Assembly (NCBI RefSeq): GCF_030271255.1
Contig: NZ_JASJOM010000005.1
Coordinates: forward strand, 327,015-391,014
Direction of reading: 5' to 3'
Source: Peribacillus folii
GTDB taxonomy: Bacteria; Bacillota; Bacilli; Bacillales; DSM-1321
DNA length: 64,000 nucleotides
Part shown: piece by piece, positions 27,062 through 35,021 of the stretch
Layout: the number at the start of each line of letters is the position of its first letter
How positions within the stretch are numbered: position 1 is the stretch's first letter
Made by a program: the position numbers and the translations under genes
The notes under the pieces: model-generated
Seen by the model: the letters and a program-made list of their open reading frames with translations, nothing else
What the model was told of the DNA's origin: nothing
Databases searched by the model: none

Positions 27062-27172
27062 CCTGCCTCGTTAGTTTTATAACCTATTGTTTTAGTTGAC
27101 ACAATGTGCGGCAAATAGTTTTATTGTTAAAGCTCGCACTTGTTGAACGTGGCCTTTTGTACATGTTAGTTT
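27062..27172 (-). repeat. dispersed 3'-end element, boxes without the hairpin
   Basis: Left box CCTGCCTCGTTAGTT (27062-27076) and right box ACATGTTAGTTT (27161-27172) separated by unrelated DNA. The right box holds the TAA stop of the gene ending at 27166 (AAC TAA). Confidence 0.45.
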
Positions 27173-27342
27173 TTCTTGAGTAATTCAACAATCCTAACTA
27201 AAAAGGAAATCATTATAGATAACAACAAAATAAAAATACACGAGAATGAAATCAGTACATCTTCTAAGAAAGGAAGGAAGGCCAATAACAAGATAAAGCA
27301 GCCGATACATATTAAACATGCGATCGAAATATATTTCACCAT
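27166..27342 (-). CDS. small two-helix membrane protein
   Basis: Found by direct translation: 58 residues starting MVKYISIACLICIGCFILLL, with two membrane helices and a basic C-terminus LLKKN. ATG 27342 has a perfect AGGAGG nine bases upstream. Its stop lies in a repeat right box. Unknown function; it occupies the gap between the LysM/SH3 gene and qoxD. Confidence 0.65.
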   Translation of the reverse strand: MVKYISIACLICIGCFILLLAFLPFLEDVLISFSCIFILLLSIMISFLVRIVELLKKN

Positions 27343-27423
27343 GAAAAGCCTCCTGGCAATATTAAGAACACTTCATTAGCATCAAACCTGACACTGTCCG
27401 AACACACTGCGCTTGTAAAAATA

Positions 27424-27495
27424 ACCTGTCCCCTATTCCCATAAGAAAAGGAGCTGCTGATCAGCTCCTGCTAAAGAAGTAAAGCACCCCAGTTC
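27424..27495 (-). repeat. dispersed 3'-end element, copy 14, after qoxD
   Basis: CCTGTCCCCTATTCCCATAA, perfect stem GGAGCTGCTGATCAGCTCC, then AAAGCACCCC. It is 33 bp 3' of qoxD, so it probably terminates the qox operon. Confidence 0.7.
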
Positions 27496-27527
27496 AACCG
27501 CCTTCCGTTTCCTCAAGCTGTTTACTA

Positions 27528-27821
27528 TCAATAAGTCCAGCCCCAGATCATGCATAGGATAGTACCGACGACCGTAATTATAGCGAGGAAGATCGCGCAG
27601 TATAGCGTCATGAATATCGATTTGCTATCATCCGTTTCACGGGCATGCATGAACACGACAAGCTGGACAGCCGCTTGTATGAATGCTGTTAATATAAAGA
27701 TCGTCATCCCCATCGCTTTTGACATATTGAAGAAGTAAACGGTAAGAGCCGCGAGCGTCAAAATCAATGAGAATACAAAGCCCCATACTTGTTTGGCCGG
27801 GAATAATTCCTTCATGCTCAT
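27528..27821 (-). CDS. qoxD: cytochrome aa3 quinol oxidase subunit IV
   Basis: A 97-residue subunit of the heme-copper quinol oxidase with three membrane helices; conserved pattern FFNMSKAMGMTIFILTAFIQ and QLVVFMHARE is typical of COX4/QoxD. ATG 27821 overlaps the qoxC stop by 4 bp (ATGA), showing translational coupling. Last gene of qoxABCD. Confidence 0.93.
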   Translation of the reverse strand: MSMKELFPAKQVWGFVFSLILTLAALTVYFFNMSKAMGMTIFILTAFIQAAVQLVVFMHARETDDSKSIFMTLYCAIFLAIITVVGTILCMIWGWTY

Positions 27822-28414
27822 GTCATTCCTTTCATGTAGATAAAGGTGAAGATGAAAATCCAAACGATATCAAGGAAATGCCAATAAAGAGAGAAAATGA
27901 AGGATTTATTGGCCGTTTCAGGTGTAAGACCGCGTTTTTTCACTTGCAGGACAATAAACGTTCCCCAGAACAGTCCTAAGGTAACATGTGCTCCATGTGT
28001 CCCTAATGTTGTAAAGAGCACCGATGTAAATGCACTGGTTTGCAGCGTGGCTCCTTCGTGATAATAGGTAATGAACTCCGTGATTTCAAATCCCAAGAAG
28101 CCTAATCCAAGAAGAAGCGTGATTACGAAGAAGGTCAACATGGCTTTCTTGTGGCCAAGCCGCATGGCATGAATGCCAAGACCGATGACAAAACTGCTTG
28201 TCAAAAGCAGGAATGTTTCAGCCAGTACAGGAGTGATTTCGAAAATCCTCGCCCCAGCCGGGCCGTCACCCGTACGATCCACCAATGTAAAATAGGATGC
28301 AAAGAGTGTAGCAAAGAGCATGATTTCGGCTCCAAGGAAAATCCAGAAGCCCAAAATATTCAGCCGATTTTGTTCGGTACTATATTCAAGAGGCTGCGAG
28401 TGGTCGATCTTCAT
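27818..28414 (-). CDS. qoxC: cytochrome aa3 quinol oxidase subunit III
   Basis: A 198-residue subunit III with five membrane helices, including GFWIFLGAEIMLFATLFASY and the conserved HGAHVTLGLFW and YWHFLDIVWIFIF. Overlaps both neighbours by 4 bp. It stabilises the catalytic core and lipid/proton path of the oxidase. Confidence 0.95.
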   Translation of the reverse strand: MKIDHSQPLEYSTEQNRLNILGFWIFLGAEIMLFATLFASYFTLVDRTGDGPAGARIFEITPVLAETFLLLTSSFVIGLGIHAMRLGHKKAMLTFFVITLLLGLGFLGFEITEFITYYHEGATLQTSAFTSVLFTTLGTHGAHVTLGLFWGTFIVLQVKKRGLTPETANKSFIFSLYWHFLDIVWIFIFTFIYMKGMT

Positions 28415-30360
28415 TTGTTGACACCCCCATATTTTGCTTCTGTTTCTTTAATTTCTTCTACAGAAATGTAACGCCCGTGATCTATTTCGAATGAACGAAG
28501 GGCCATGCAGACGAAGATGCCGATCAGCCCCATGATCGCAAGGAACCAGATGCTGAATACTAACGCAAACCCAAAGACGAAGAAGATGCAGGACATGATG
28601 AACGGTCCGCCGCTGTTATTCGGCATATGAATTTTTTCATAATCACCCTTGAACAATTCATGCCCTTTATATTTGGCATCCCAAAACGCTTCCCTTGAGC
28701 TCACTTGCGGAATGATCGCAAAGTTATATTCCGGGACTGGATTATGGGTGGCCCATTCAAGCGAACGAGCATCCCACGGATCATCGCCAACATCCTTCGG
28801 CGCATGGCGAATGCTATAGTAAACCGTATACACGATTAAAAAGAAGCTGATGGCCATAAGTACTGTACCGATGAACGTAACCATATTCCATGGCCCAAAA
28901 CCAGTCGATTCAGAGTATGTGTATATCCGGCGTGCTTGTCCATCCAACCCTGTGATATACATCGGGAAGAAGGCCAAGCAAAAACCGATGGTCAAAAACC
29001 AGAATGCCCATTTCCCAAGTCTCTCGTTCAGCATGAAACCAAACATTTTCGGCCAGTAGTAAGTTGCCGCACCAAGCACGGCGAATACTACACCAGGGAT
29101 GATGACATTATGGAAGTGAGCCACTAAGAACATAGTATTATGATATTGATAATCCGCCGCTGACATCGCCAGCATGACCCCGGTAACGCCGCCGATTGTG
29201 AAAAGCGGGATGAAGCCGATCGAATAAAGCATCGGTACGGTAAATCTGATCCTCCCCCTCCACATCGTGAATAGCCAGTTAAAGATCTTGATTCCAGTCG
29301 GAATGGCAATGACCATCGTCGTGATCGAGAATATGCTATTGACATAGGCTGCCTGCCCCATTGTAAAGAAATGGTGCGTCCAAACGAAGAATGAATAGAT
29401 GGAGATGAACACCATCGAAGCCACCATTGATCGATAGCCATAAAGATTACGTCGGGAAAAGGTTGGAATGATCTCGCTAAATAGACCAAATGCCGGCAAA
29501 ATCAAGATGTATACTTCAGGATGTCCCCAAACCCAGAACAAGTTAGCCCAAAGCATATCCATTCCGCCGTCGGTCATCGCGAAAAACTTGGTTGCGAATA
29601 GCCGATCCATCGTCCCCATGATCAGCGCCACCGTTAAGACAGGGAAGGCGAAAATGATGATGACGCTTGTGACTAAGGACGCCCATGTAAACATTGGCAT
29701 CCGCATCAATTTCATACCGGGGGCTCTCATTTTGAGAATCGTCGTCATAAAGTTAATCCCGGTCATTAACGTCCCTATTCCGGCAATTTGGATGGCAATC
29801 ATATAATAATTCGTCCCGACATGCGGACTGAATTCATTGCCTGCAAGCGGGAAATAAGAGGACCACCCTGCATCCGGTGAGCCGCCAATGACAAATGAGA
29901 TGTTGAATAGCATCGCCCCCATGAAAAACAACCAGAAGCTTATCGCATTAAGGCGAGGGAATGCTACATCCCGTGCCCCAATTTGCAAGGGCACCACGAA
30001 ATTCATTAAAGCCATGATGTACGGCATCGCCATAAAGAGAATCATCACAACCCCGTGCGTGGAAAAAATTTCATTATAGTGCTGTGAATCCAATAATTTG
30101 TTATCCGGTATGGCAAGCTGTGCCCGCATCATCACGGCATCAACACCGCCACGAAATAGCATCAGCAAAGCAGCGATTAAATACATGATGCCTATTCTTT
30201 TATGATCGACCGTCGTCAGCCAGCCACTCCATAAATAAAACCATTTCTTAAAGTGGGTTAAACCAAAAACGATCAAGAGAATCGTAATACCAATCGCTAC
30301 CATTGATGTGTAGATGACCGGACTCGGATTAGGTATAAGAAATCTAGTGAAGAACCCCAT
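28411..30360 (-). CDS. qoxB: cytochrome aa3 quinol oxidase subunit I
   Basis: A 649-residue catalytic subunit with 14-15 membrane helices. Heme and CuB ligands are visible: WGHPEVYILILP (CuB His and the cross-linked Tyr), THHFFTMG (CuB His pair) and HFHNVIIPG (the two heme ligands). It reduces O2 to water with electrons from menaquinol and pumps protons. The frame opens 54 bp earlier, but ATG 30360 has GAAAGGAA upstream and matches the family start MGFFTRFLIPNPSPVIY. Starts 50 bp after qoxA ends. Confidence 0.96.
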   Translation of the reverse strand: MGFFTRFLIPNPSPVIYTSMVAIGITILLIVFGLTHFKKWFYLWSGWLTTVDHKRIGIMYLIAALLMLFRGGVDAVMMRAQLAIPDNKLLDSQHYNEIFSTHGVVMILFMAMPYIMALMNFVVPLQIGARDVAFPRLNAISFWLFFMGAMLFNISFVIGGSPDAGWSSYFPLAGNEFSPHVGTNYYMIAIQIAGIGTLMTGINFMTTILKMRAPGMKLMRMPMFTWASLVTSVIIIFAFPVLTVALIMGTMDRLFATKFFAMTDGGMDMLWANLFWVWGHPEVYILILPAFGLFSEIIPTFSRRNLYGYRSMVASMVFISIYSFFVWTHHFFTMGQAAYVNSIFSITTMVIAIPTGIKIFNWLFTMWRGRIRFTVPMLYSIGFIPLFTIGGVTGVMLAMSAADYQYHNTMFLVAHFHNVIIPGVVFAVLGAATYYWPKMFGFMLNERLGKWAFWFLTIGFCLAFFPMYITGLDGQARRIYTYSESTGFGPWNMVTFIGTVLMAISFFLIVYTVYYSIRHAPKDVGDDPWDARSLEWATHNPVPEYNFAIIPQVSSREAFWDAKYKGHELFKGDYEKIHMPNNSGGPFIMSCIFFVFGFALVFSIWFLAIMGLIGIFVCMALRSFEIDHGRYISVEEIKETEAKYGGVNK

Positions 30361-30410
30361 ACTGTTATGTTTCCTTTCTAACCATATTTTTCTTGAGAGG
30401 AACCATGAAA

Positions 30411-31352
30411 TCATTCATGATTGTGTTCTGAACTTTCATTACCATCATTTGTTTTATGATCATGTTCCATATGGCCGCCTTTTGAATCGGCATTAGTGTC
30501 ACTTGAACCATGATGATGTCCAGCATTTTCACCCTCTGGAGCTGGTGAGAACTTCAAATGAGTTCCAGTGAATGTCAACTGCCCGACATGACCCGGTTTC
30601 AATAATTCATTGAATTTTTCTGGAGTAATCGGCTTCGCAGTTGCCTTCACTTCCTTCACCCAATCATCAAACTTAACTTGAGACATCGCTTCGACATGGA
30701 ACATATTTTCAGCGAATCCCTTTCCGCTAAAGTTTGCATTTCGTCCCATCATTTCCCCCGCCTCATCAGCGGCTAGGTGCAAGGTGGTCACCATGTTGGA
30801 CATGGCATATTTTTGGCCGCCAAGCTGCGGAACCCAGAAACTCGTAATTGGCCCGAACGAATATAGCTTGAATTCAAGCGGTCGATTTGTCGGTATATAC
30901 AAATAGTTCACTGTCTCGATTCCGTTTTCGGGATAACTGAAATGCCACTTCCAATCAGATGTCGAAGCGTAAATGACCAATGGATCCTGACCCTTGTACT
31001 CTTCAGGTGTGGCTTCCACCTTATTGTTGGAAATGACAGAAACGATGGAGAAGAAAACGACGATGATAATCGGCACCCCAACAATAATCGATTCAACGAC
31101 ATGGTTCCCTTCAATGTAAGGCGGTTCATAGTCCTTAGGGAGCTTAGAGTCCCGGTATTTCATTAACACATAAACCAAAATGGCACAAACCACGATCACG
31201 ATAACCGCCATGATTGCGATCGACAGCCAAATCACATTGGCCTGCGTTTGGGCTTGTGGCCCTTTCGGATCCAAAACGGCCAATGATTTACAGCCAGAAA
31301 GCACACTGCCTATCGAAGAAAGAATAGCTAATAAAACCCATTTTTTTTTCAT
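30411..31352 (-). CDS. qoxA: quinol oxidase subunit II with His-rich tail
   Basis: A 313-residue lipoprotein (lipobox LSGC, Cys21) with two membrane helices and an external cupredoxin-like domain. The CuA Cys/His ligands of cytochrome c oxidases are absent, as expected for a quinol oxidase (WVPQLGGQKYAMSNM region). The last 37 residues are unusual: His, Asp, Glu and Asn rich with eight His (HHH, GGHMEHDHK, EHNHE). Start ATG 31352 with GAAAGGA upstream. First gene of the operon. Confidence 0.95.
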   Translation of the reverse strand: MKKKWVLLAILSSIGSVLSGCKSLAVLDPKGPQAQTQANVIWLSIAIMAVIVIVVCAILVYVLMKYRDSKLPKDYEPPYIEGNHVVESIIVGVPIIIVVFFSIVSVISNNKVEATPEEYKGQDPLVIYASTSDWKWHFSYPENGIETVNYLYIPTNRPLEFKLYSFGPITSFWVPQLGGQKYAMSNMVTTLHLAADEAGEMMGRNANFSGKGFAENMFHVEAMSQVKFDDWVKEVKATAKPITPEKFNELLKPGHVGQLTFTGTHLKFSPAPEGENAGHHHGSSDTNADSKGGHMEHDHKTNDGNESSEHNHE

Positions 31353-31564
31353 AAATGTATCCTTTCATTTAAGATTTCATTTCTAAGTTATCCACAAAAA
31401 ATGAACTTATCCTAAATAATGTTTATCTGTAATGGTAATTACTAACAAGAAGTCGGGATGTACGTATGAATCCTTTTGGGGAAAGTTAAGGGAAAACCTT
31501 GAACCTGTGAGAGAGCACTTATCTGAGGTCTTCCATAGGGGGTGAACGGCACGAACTCCAAGTC

Positions 31565-31625
31565 GTGCCATAAGAAAAAAGCTGCCTGAAGGACAGCTTT
31601 GATTTTCAATGGATGCACCGTTATT
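31565..31625 (-). repeat. dispersed 3'-end element, copy 15
   Basis: AAAAAAGCTGCCTGAAGGACAGCTTT hairpin region with decayed boxes (GTGCCATAAGA left, GGATGCACCGTTA right), 3' of the gene ending at 31685. The rest of 31353-31684 is the qoxA upstream region with no clear promoter assigned. Confidence 0.6.
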
Positions 31626-31684
31626 CTCGAAGGGGGGGATATAAACTATACGGAAAAAAGGACACCGAGTTAGTGCCCATCATC

Positions 31685-32143
31685 TTAGCCGTCTTTGGGC
31701 GGAGCGTTATGTTGAAAACTCAAAAACTTAACAACAGGTTCCTTCTTCGGATTGAATTCTTTGTTATTTAATATGGGATCTATGCCAAGAGTTATGGTAT
31801 CTGTTCCCAAGCATGATTGCTCTTTTGGCCCATTTGAAGAGTAGGTTAATATAGTGAATTTCAAGATATAGGCATTACTGTATACTTCTCCTTTTTGAGA
31901 CTGCAGCATTTCAACAACATCATATTTCTTGTCTATCCAATTAAAATTAATGCTGACTGAATCGTCCTTGTAATAATCCTTCGCTGCATTAATAATTTCA
32001 TCCTGGTAAAGCTCAAGTAAAAAATTATCTATAACTTGTTCCTGCCCCTGGGAATTATGATGATGATTTTTTTCCGCCTGTACGGGCAAGGTATGAATGC
32101 ACAAAGCAAGAAAAGGTGCCACTGCATATATAAATTTTCTCAT
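31685..32143 (-). CDS. exported DUF3888-family protein
   Basis: A 152-residue protein with a signal peptide (residues 1-23, ending LPVQAEK), an HHH motif just after it, and the conserved VIDNFLLELYQDEIINAAKD then YY start of the DUF3888 family. Secreted or wall-associated; role unknown in the family. ATG 32143 follows GAGGAGGAATTAATAT. Confidence 0.78.
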   Translation of the reverse strand: MRKFIYAVAPFLALCIHTLPVQAEKNHHHNSQGQEQVIDNFLLELYQDEIINAAKDYYKDDSVSINFNWIDKKYDVVEMLQSQKGEVYSNAYILKFTILTYSSNGPKEQSCLGTDTITLGIDPILNNKEFNPKKEPVVKFLSFQHNAPPKDG

Positions 32144-32305
32144 ATATTAATTCCTCCTCATTCAAATTATTGGTTATTATCCGTATTAGGAGAAATTTTA
32201 GTAATGAAAAAAATGGGCATGAGAAAGTTCGATCACACAGAGCTTGTAAAACTACACCATCCAAACCATTGCAAAAGAAAAAGCTGCCTTCAATTAAAGA
32301 ACCTC

Positions 32306-32343
32306 GAAAAAAAAAACATAGAAAGACTTTCGTCTGCCTATGT
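32306..32343 (-). terminator. terminator of small basic protein gene
   Basis: ACATAG/CTATGT stem with inner AGAC/GTCT, followed on the minus strand by ten T. It overlaps a hairpin-half relic of the dispersed element (AAAGAAAAAGCTGCCTT at 32275-32291). Confidence 0.75.
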
Positions 32344-32354
32344 TCTCATTCAAA

Positions 32355-32504
32355 TCATTTATCTGTTTGTTTTTGCTTCTTTTTCAAATACTCCGCACGT
32401 ATTTTTTCAAGTTGCTGCTTTTTATCAAATTTGGCAGGCTTCTGCTTTTCATGATACTTTGCCACAGCTACCTTACCTTTGGTATCCAATTGATATTTTC
32501 CCAT
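32355..32504 (-). CDS. small basic protein
   Basis: Found by direct translation: 49 residues starting MGKYQLDTKGKVAVAKYHEK, Lys and Gln rich, helical, ending KKKQKQTDK. ATG 32504 has AGGTGA 7 bp upstream and a strong terminator follows. Similar tiny basic proteins occur in bacilli; no function known to me. Confidence 0.65.
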   Translation of the reverse strand: MGKYQLDTKGKVAVAKYHEKQKPAKFDKKQQLEKIRAEYLKKKQKQTDK

Positions 32505-32687
32505 TTTGTTCACCTACTTTTCTTGTCGTTAAACAGAATCTATTCAACAAATATAATATACCTTATATGACGACGATCTCACAATAGTAGGGAATTGCCC
32601 TTCCATAAGCATCTAAATTTTTTAGGCTAGTGAGAGTCAAAACTAACAAGAATCCACCTAATATTAATGCAGGAAGACCTTGCTACG

Positions 32688-32828
32688 TTAAGTAGCCCGC
32701 TCTATTATTTGTAATTTATTATCACTTTCTTTTACTAAATCTATGTCACTCTTTTCATTTCCCCCTAAATCTGTGTACATATTTACTTTGAAATTAGGGT
32801 ACGTTACGTTTCCTCTTGTTGAAAACAT
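32688..32828 (-). pseudogene. short ORF, possible gene fragment
   Basis: Direct translation gives 46 residues starting MFSTRGNVTYPNFKVNMYTD with ordinary composition and a stop at 32688, but no RBS. Probably the tail of a lost gene rather than a real small protein. Confidence 0.3.
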
Positions 32829-32837
32829 ACTTGAACG

Positions 32838-33197
32838 TTACATCTGTGTTATACCGATTATGAACAAAGCGAAAACAAAGCTAATGAAAGTAAAGCCGGC
32901 AAGGGGAACCGCAAAGGCTTTGTTGTTCTTAAACTCGAATATTGTAAATAAGGCACCTAAGGCACACACAAAAAACCAGATTGGGATAAAAATTAAGTCT
33001 GCAATTTTAATAGGTAGCAATGTATAAAAACCTGTACTATATAATAGCCAATTGATTATTAATAAACCGAATACAAAGTAAGACCACTTATAAGGTGATG
33101 GACCTTTCCCATATTTTCTAACCATTATTAACGGATAAACGAAGATTATAACTAATATGGCTCCAAAAATTCCGATTAAAAACGACGTTATTCCCAC
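32838..33197 (-). CDS. hypothetical membrane protein
   Basis: A 119-residue protein with four predicted membrane helices. GTG 33197 with AAAGGAG eight bases upstream is preferred to the earlier GTG at 33215, which lies within the RBS. Not recognised. Confidence 0.62.
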   Translation of the reverse strand: MGITSFLIGIFGAILVIIFVYPLIMVRKYGKGPSPYKWSYFVFGLLIINWLLYSTGFYTLLPIKIADLIFIPIWFFVCALGALFTIFEFKNNKAFAVPLAGFTFISFVFALFIIGITQM

Positions 33198-33324
33198 AAA
33201 AGACACTCCTTTCACATTGAATTATTCGATTACACTGTCGCGTTAACGGTATGGTGACCTCCCTTTTTTTAGATAGGCAGCAGCCCATGCAGAAGCTCCC
33301 ACTTCCATCAATTATTTTTATTAT

Positions 33325-33363
33325 AGAACAATTATTTATTGTTTTACAATAAATAATTGTTCT
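33325..33363. other. perfect 17-bp inverted repeat
   Basis: AGAACAATTATTTATTG (33325-33341), loop TTTTA, then the exact complement to 33363, followed by TTTTT on the plus strand. It could be an AT-rich terminator or a protein site. There is no plus-strand gene just upstream to terminate. The rest of 33198-33644 has no gene. Confidence 0.6.
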
Positions 33364-33483
33364 TTTTTGATATATATCATTCGAATTATATTCTCTCCTT
33401 GTTTACTGAATATAAAAGCAATCTCATACTAGATGAAATACTTTAAAAAATTTAATAAATCTTGCCTCATTAATAATGCATTG

Positions 33484-33531
33484 ACCTGCCCCGATCGTTC
33501 AATAAGAAAAAGCTGCCTTAAAGGCAGCTCG
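33484..33531 (-). repeat. dispersed 3'-end element, copy 17
   Basis: CCTGCCCCGATCGTTCAATA plus perfect hairpin AGCTGCCTTAAAGGCAGCT; no right box. 3' of the gene ending at 33645. Confidence 0.7.
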
Positions 33532-33644
33532 CGAAAGAAGCAATGAACTTAATAGTAATTGATCGAGATTGAAAAATCGAGCAAGCAAGAAAAAAGGCTG
33601 GGCACTACCTTGCATCAGCCTTGAATCACAGTACGGGAAAACGA

Positions 33645-33824
33645 TTAAATGTATTTATTAATCATTGTAATGGCGATAAAGAACAAAGTAATTACTCCAT
33701 AAATAGTGAAAGTCCAAATGAGGCCACTACCTTGAGTTTTAGAAAACCTGTAAATCAAATATGCTAAAGTTATAAAAAATAAGACAATTAAAATTCCATA
33801 TATCCATGGAAAATTACTTTGCAC
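33645..33824 (-). CDS. small two-helix membrane protein
   Basis: A 59-residue protein with two membrane helices (IYGILIVLFFITLAYLIY and FTIYGVITLFFIAITMI). GTG 33824 with AAAGGAG eight bases upstream. Unknown function. Confidence 0.6.
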   Translation of the reverse strand: MQSNFPWIYGILIVLFFITLAYLIYRFSKTQGSGLIWTFTIYGVITLFFIAITMINKYI

Positions 33825-33915
33825 ATAGATCACTCCTTTGGAAGATGAAATCTTATTATGTCATTTCCTTAAGTGATTTATTCTTAGCATGAATAAACAG
33901 CGCGGTTCCGGCACG

Positions 33916-34116
33916 CTATTCAGTAATATTAAACTCATCATACAGGCAAATATCTTTAGTGCCTTTCTTTTCAATGATTAGACGGTATATTGAAAGAGGA
34001 GGTTGCTTTAAAAGAACAAACTTCCATATTGACATACTTGACTTATCATTAAAATAAATGACTAAGAAATTCGGGTAATGAATTGAATTAAAACACCTGA
34101 GTTTAAAGAGAAGCAG
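33916..34116 (-). pseudogene. C-terminal gene fragment
   Basis: Direct translation of the minus strand gives about 66 open residues including FNSIHYPNFLVIYFNDKSS then MSIWKFVLLKQPPLSIYRLI, ending at TAG. It looks like real protein sequence but has no start with RBS. It lies directly 3' of the gene ending at 34126. A remnant of an unidentified gene. Confidence 0.4.
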
Positions 34117-34125
34117 TCATTATCT

Positions 34126-34536
34126 TTACCTTTTCAGTAAAAATCTTGGCGGTGATCCTGCCTCTTGTTCTGCTTCAAAGTATGCAAGTGAACCTTCTAT
34201 ACACGATACAATAGAAGGCATTCCATAGCCAACTACTTTCTTTAAGGCTTCATTTAAGGATAATTTTTTACCATCAACTTCTTTGTTCCATGAAATTACA
34301 TAACACTCGTTGGGTGCACCTTGTTTTTTAAGTAAAGTAGAAATTTCTTGATAATCAGAATTAGGAGTTGGTATTTCAATCATATATTCCGGAAGAAGGG
34401 TTTTGCCATAATCATGGCAAAGTCTATTCAATGCTTCTACTCTTTTCTTTTCTGATGATAGTTCAAATAGAACTCTATCTTGTATTCTTTTAGCAAAGAA
34501 CTTTTTTACAATTCTTTTTTCTTGTTCGATATCCAT
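34126..34536 (-). CDS. hypothetical protein
   Basis: A 136-residue soluble protein, helical N-terminus (EQEKRIVKKFFAKRIQDRVL), no known motif recognised. ATG 34536 has GGGAGGT seven bases upstream. The C-terminal EGSLAYFEAEQEAGSPPRFL resembles immunity-type or DUF-only proteins, without certainty. Confidence 0.6.
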   Translation of the reverse strand: MDIEQEKRIVKKFFAKRIQDRVLFELSSEKKRVEALNRLCHDYGKTLLPEYMIEIPTPNSDYQEISTLLKKQGAPNECYVISWNKEVDGKKLSLNEALKKVVGYGMPSIVSCIEGSLAYFEAEQEAGSPPRFLLKR

Positions 34537-34594
34537 TATGACCTCCCGTATCCTGCTTGTTTTTACTAATCATATCAAAATGCTCATTGAATGA

Positions 34595-34648
34595 ACCTGC
34601 CCCTTTATAAATTTAAGCCAAAAAGACCACCAAATGGCAGCTCTAAAT
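34595..34648 (-). repeat. dispersed 3'-end element, copy 18 (diverged)
   Basis: CCTGCCCCTTTATAAATTTAAG and hairpin half AAAGACCACCAAATGGCAGC, similar to copy 9. It directly adjoins the stop of the fragment at 34651. Confidence 0.5.
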
Positions 34649-34650
34649 CC

Positions 34651-34899
34651 TTATTGAGACAAATGTTTGTAATCTAAAATTTCTATCTTGAAACCATGAT
34701 TACATGTCAGTTGATTAAGCTTTTCACTATCACATGTTGGGGATATTCTTACTTTAACTTGGTCGTCTACATAATCCAATGGTTCATTACGTTCGGAAGA
34801 GACTAGAATTCTTATATCGACATCGTAAGAATGATTATTATTGTAACTTATGCCAACAATTCTTTGCCATTGCCAACTTAATAGGTATGTCTTAGTAAA
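34651..34899 (-). pseudogene. 5'-truncated gene fragment
   Basis: Minus-strand frame of 82 residues without a usable start, beginning after TAG at 34900-34902; includes SWQWQRIVGISYNNNHSYDV and CDSEKLNQLTCNHGFKIEIL. Ordinary protein composition, natural stop beside repeat copy 18. Probably a decayed gene; family unknown. Confidence 0.4.
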
Positions 34900-34976
34900 C
34901 TAACCTCCCCCATAAGTTCCACCAGGATTTTTCGCTTCATTTCCTTAATGTATGATAATTTAAAGGATTGCACATT

Positions 34977-35014
34977 TAAAAGGCCGCCAATTGGCGGCCT
35001 TTTGAGCTAACGCA
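34977..35014 (-). repeat. dispersed 3'-end element, copy 19 / terminator
   Basis: Perfect AAAAGGCCGCC-AATT-GGCGGCCTTTT palindrome followed by right-box GAGCTAACGC. Eight bases 3' of the nucleoside hydrolase gene, with T-runs on both strands. Confidence 0.75.
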
Positions 35015-35021
35015 AGGATGA

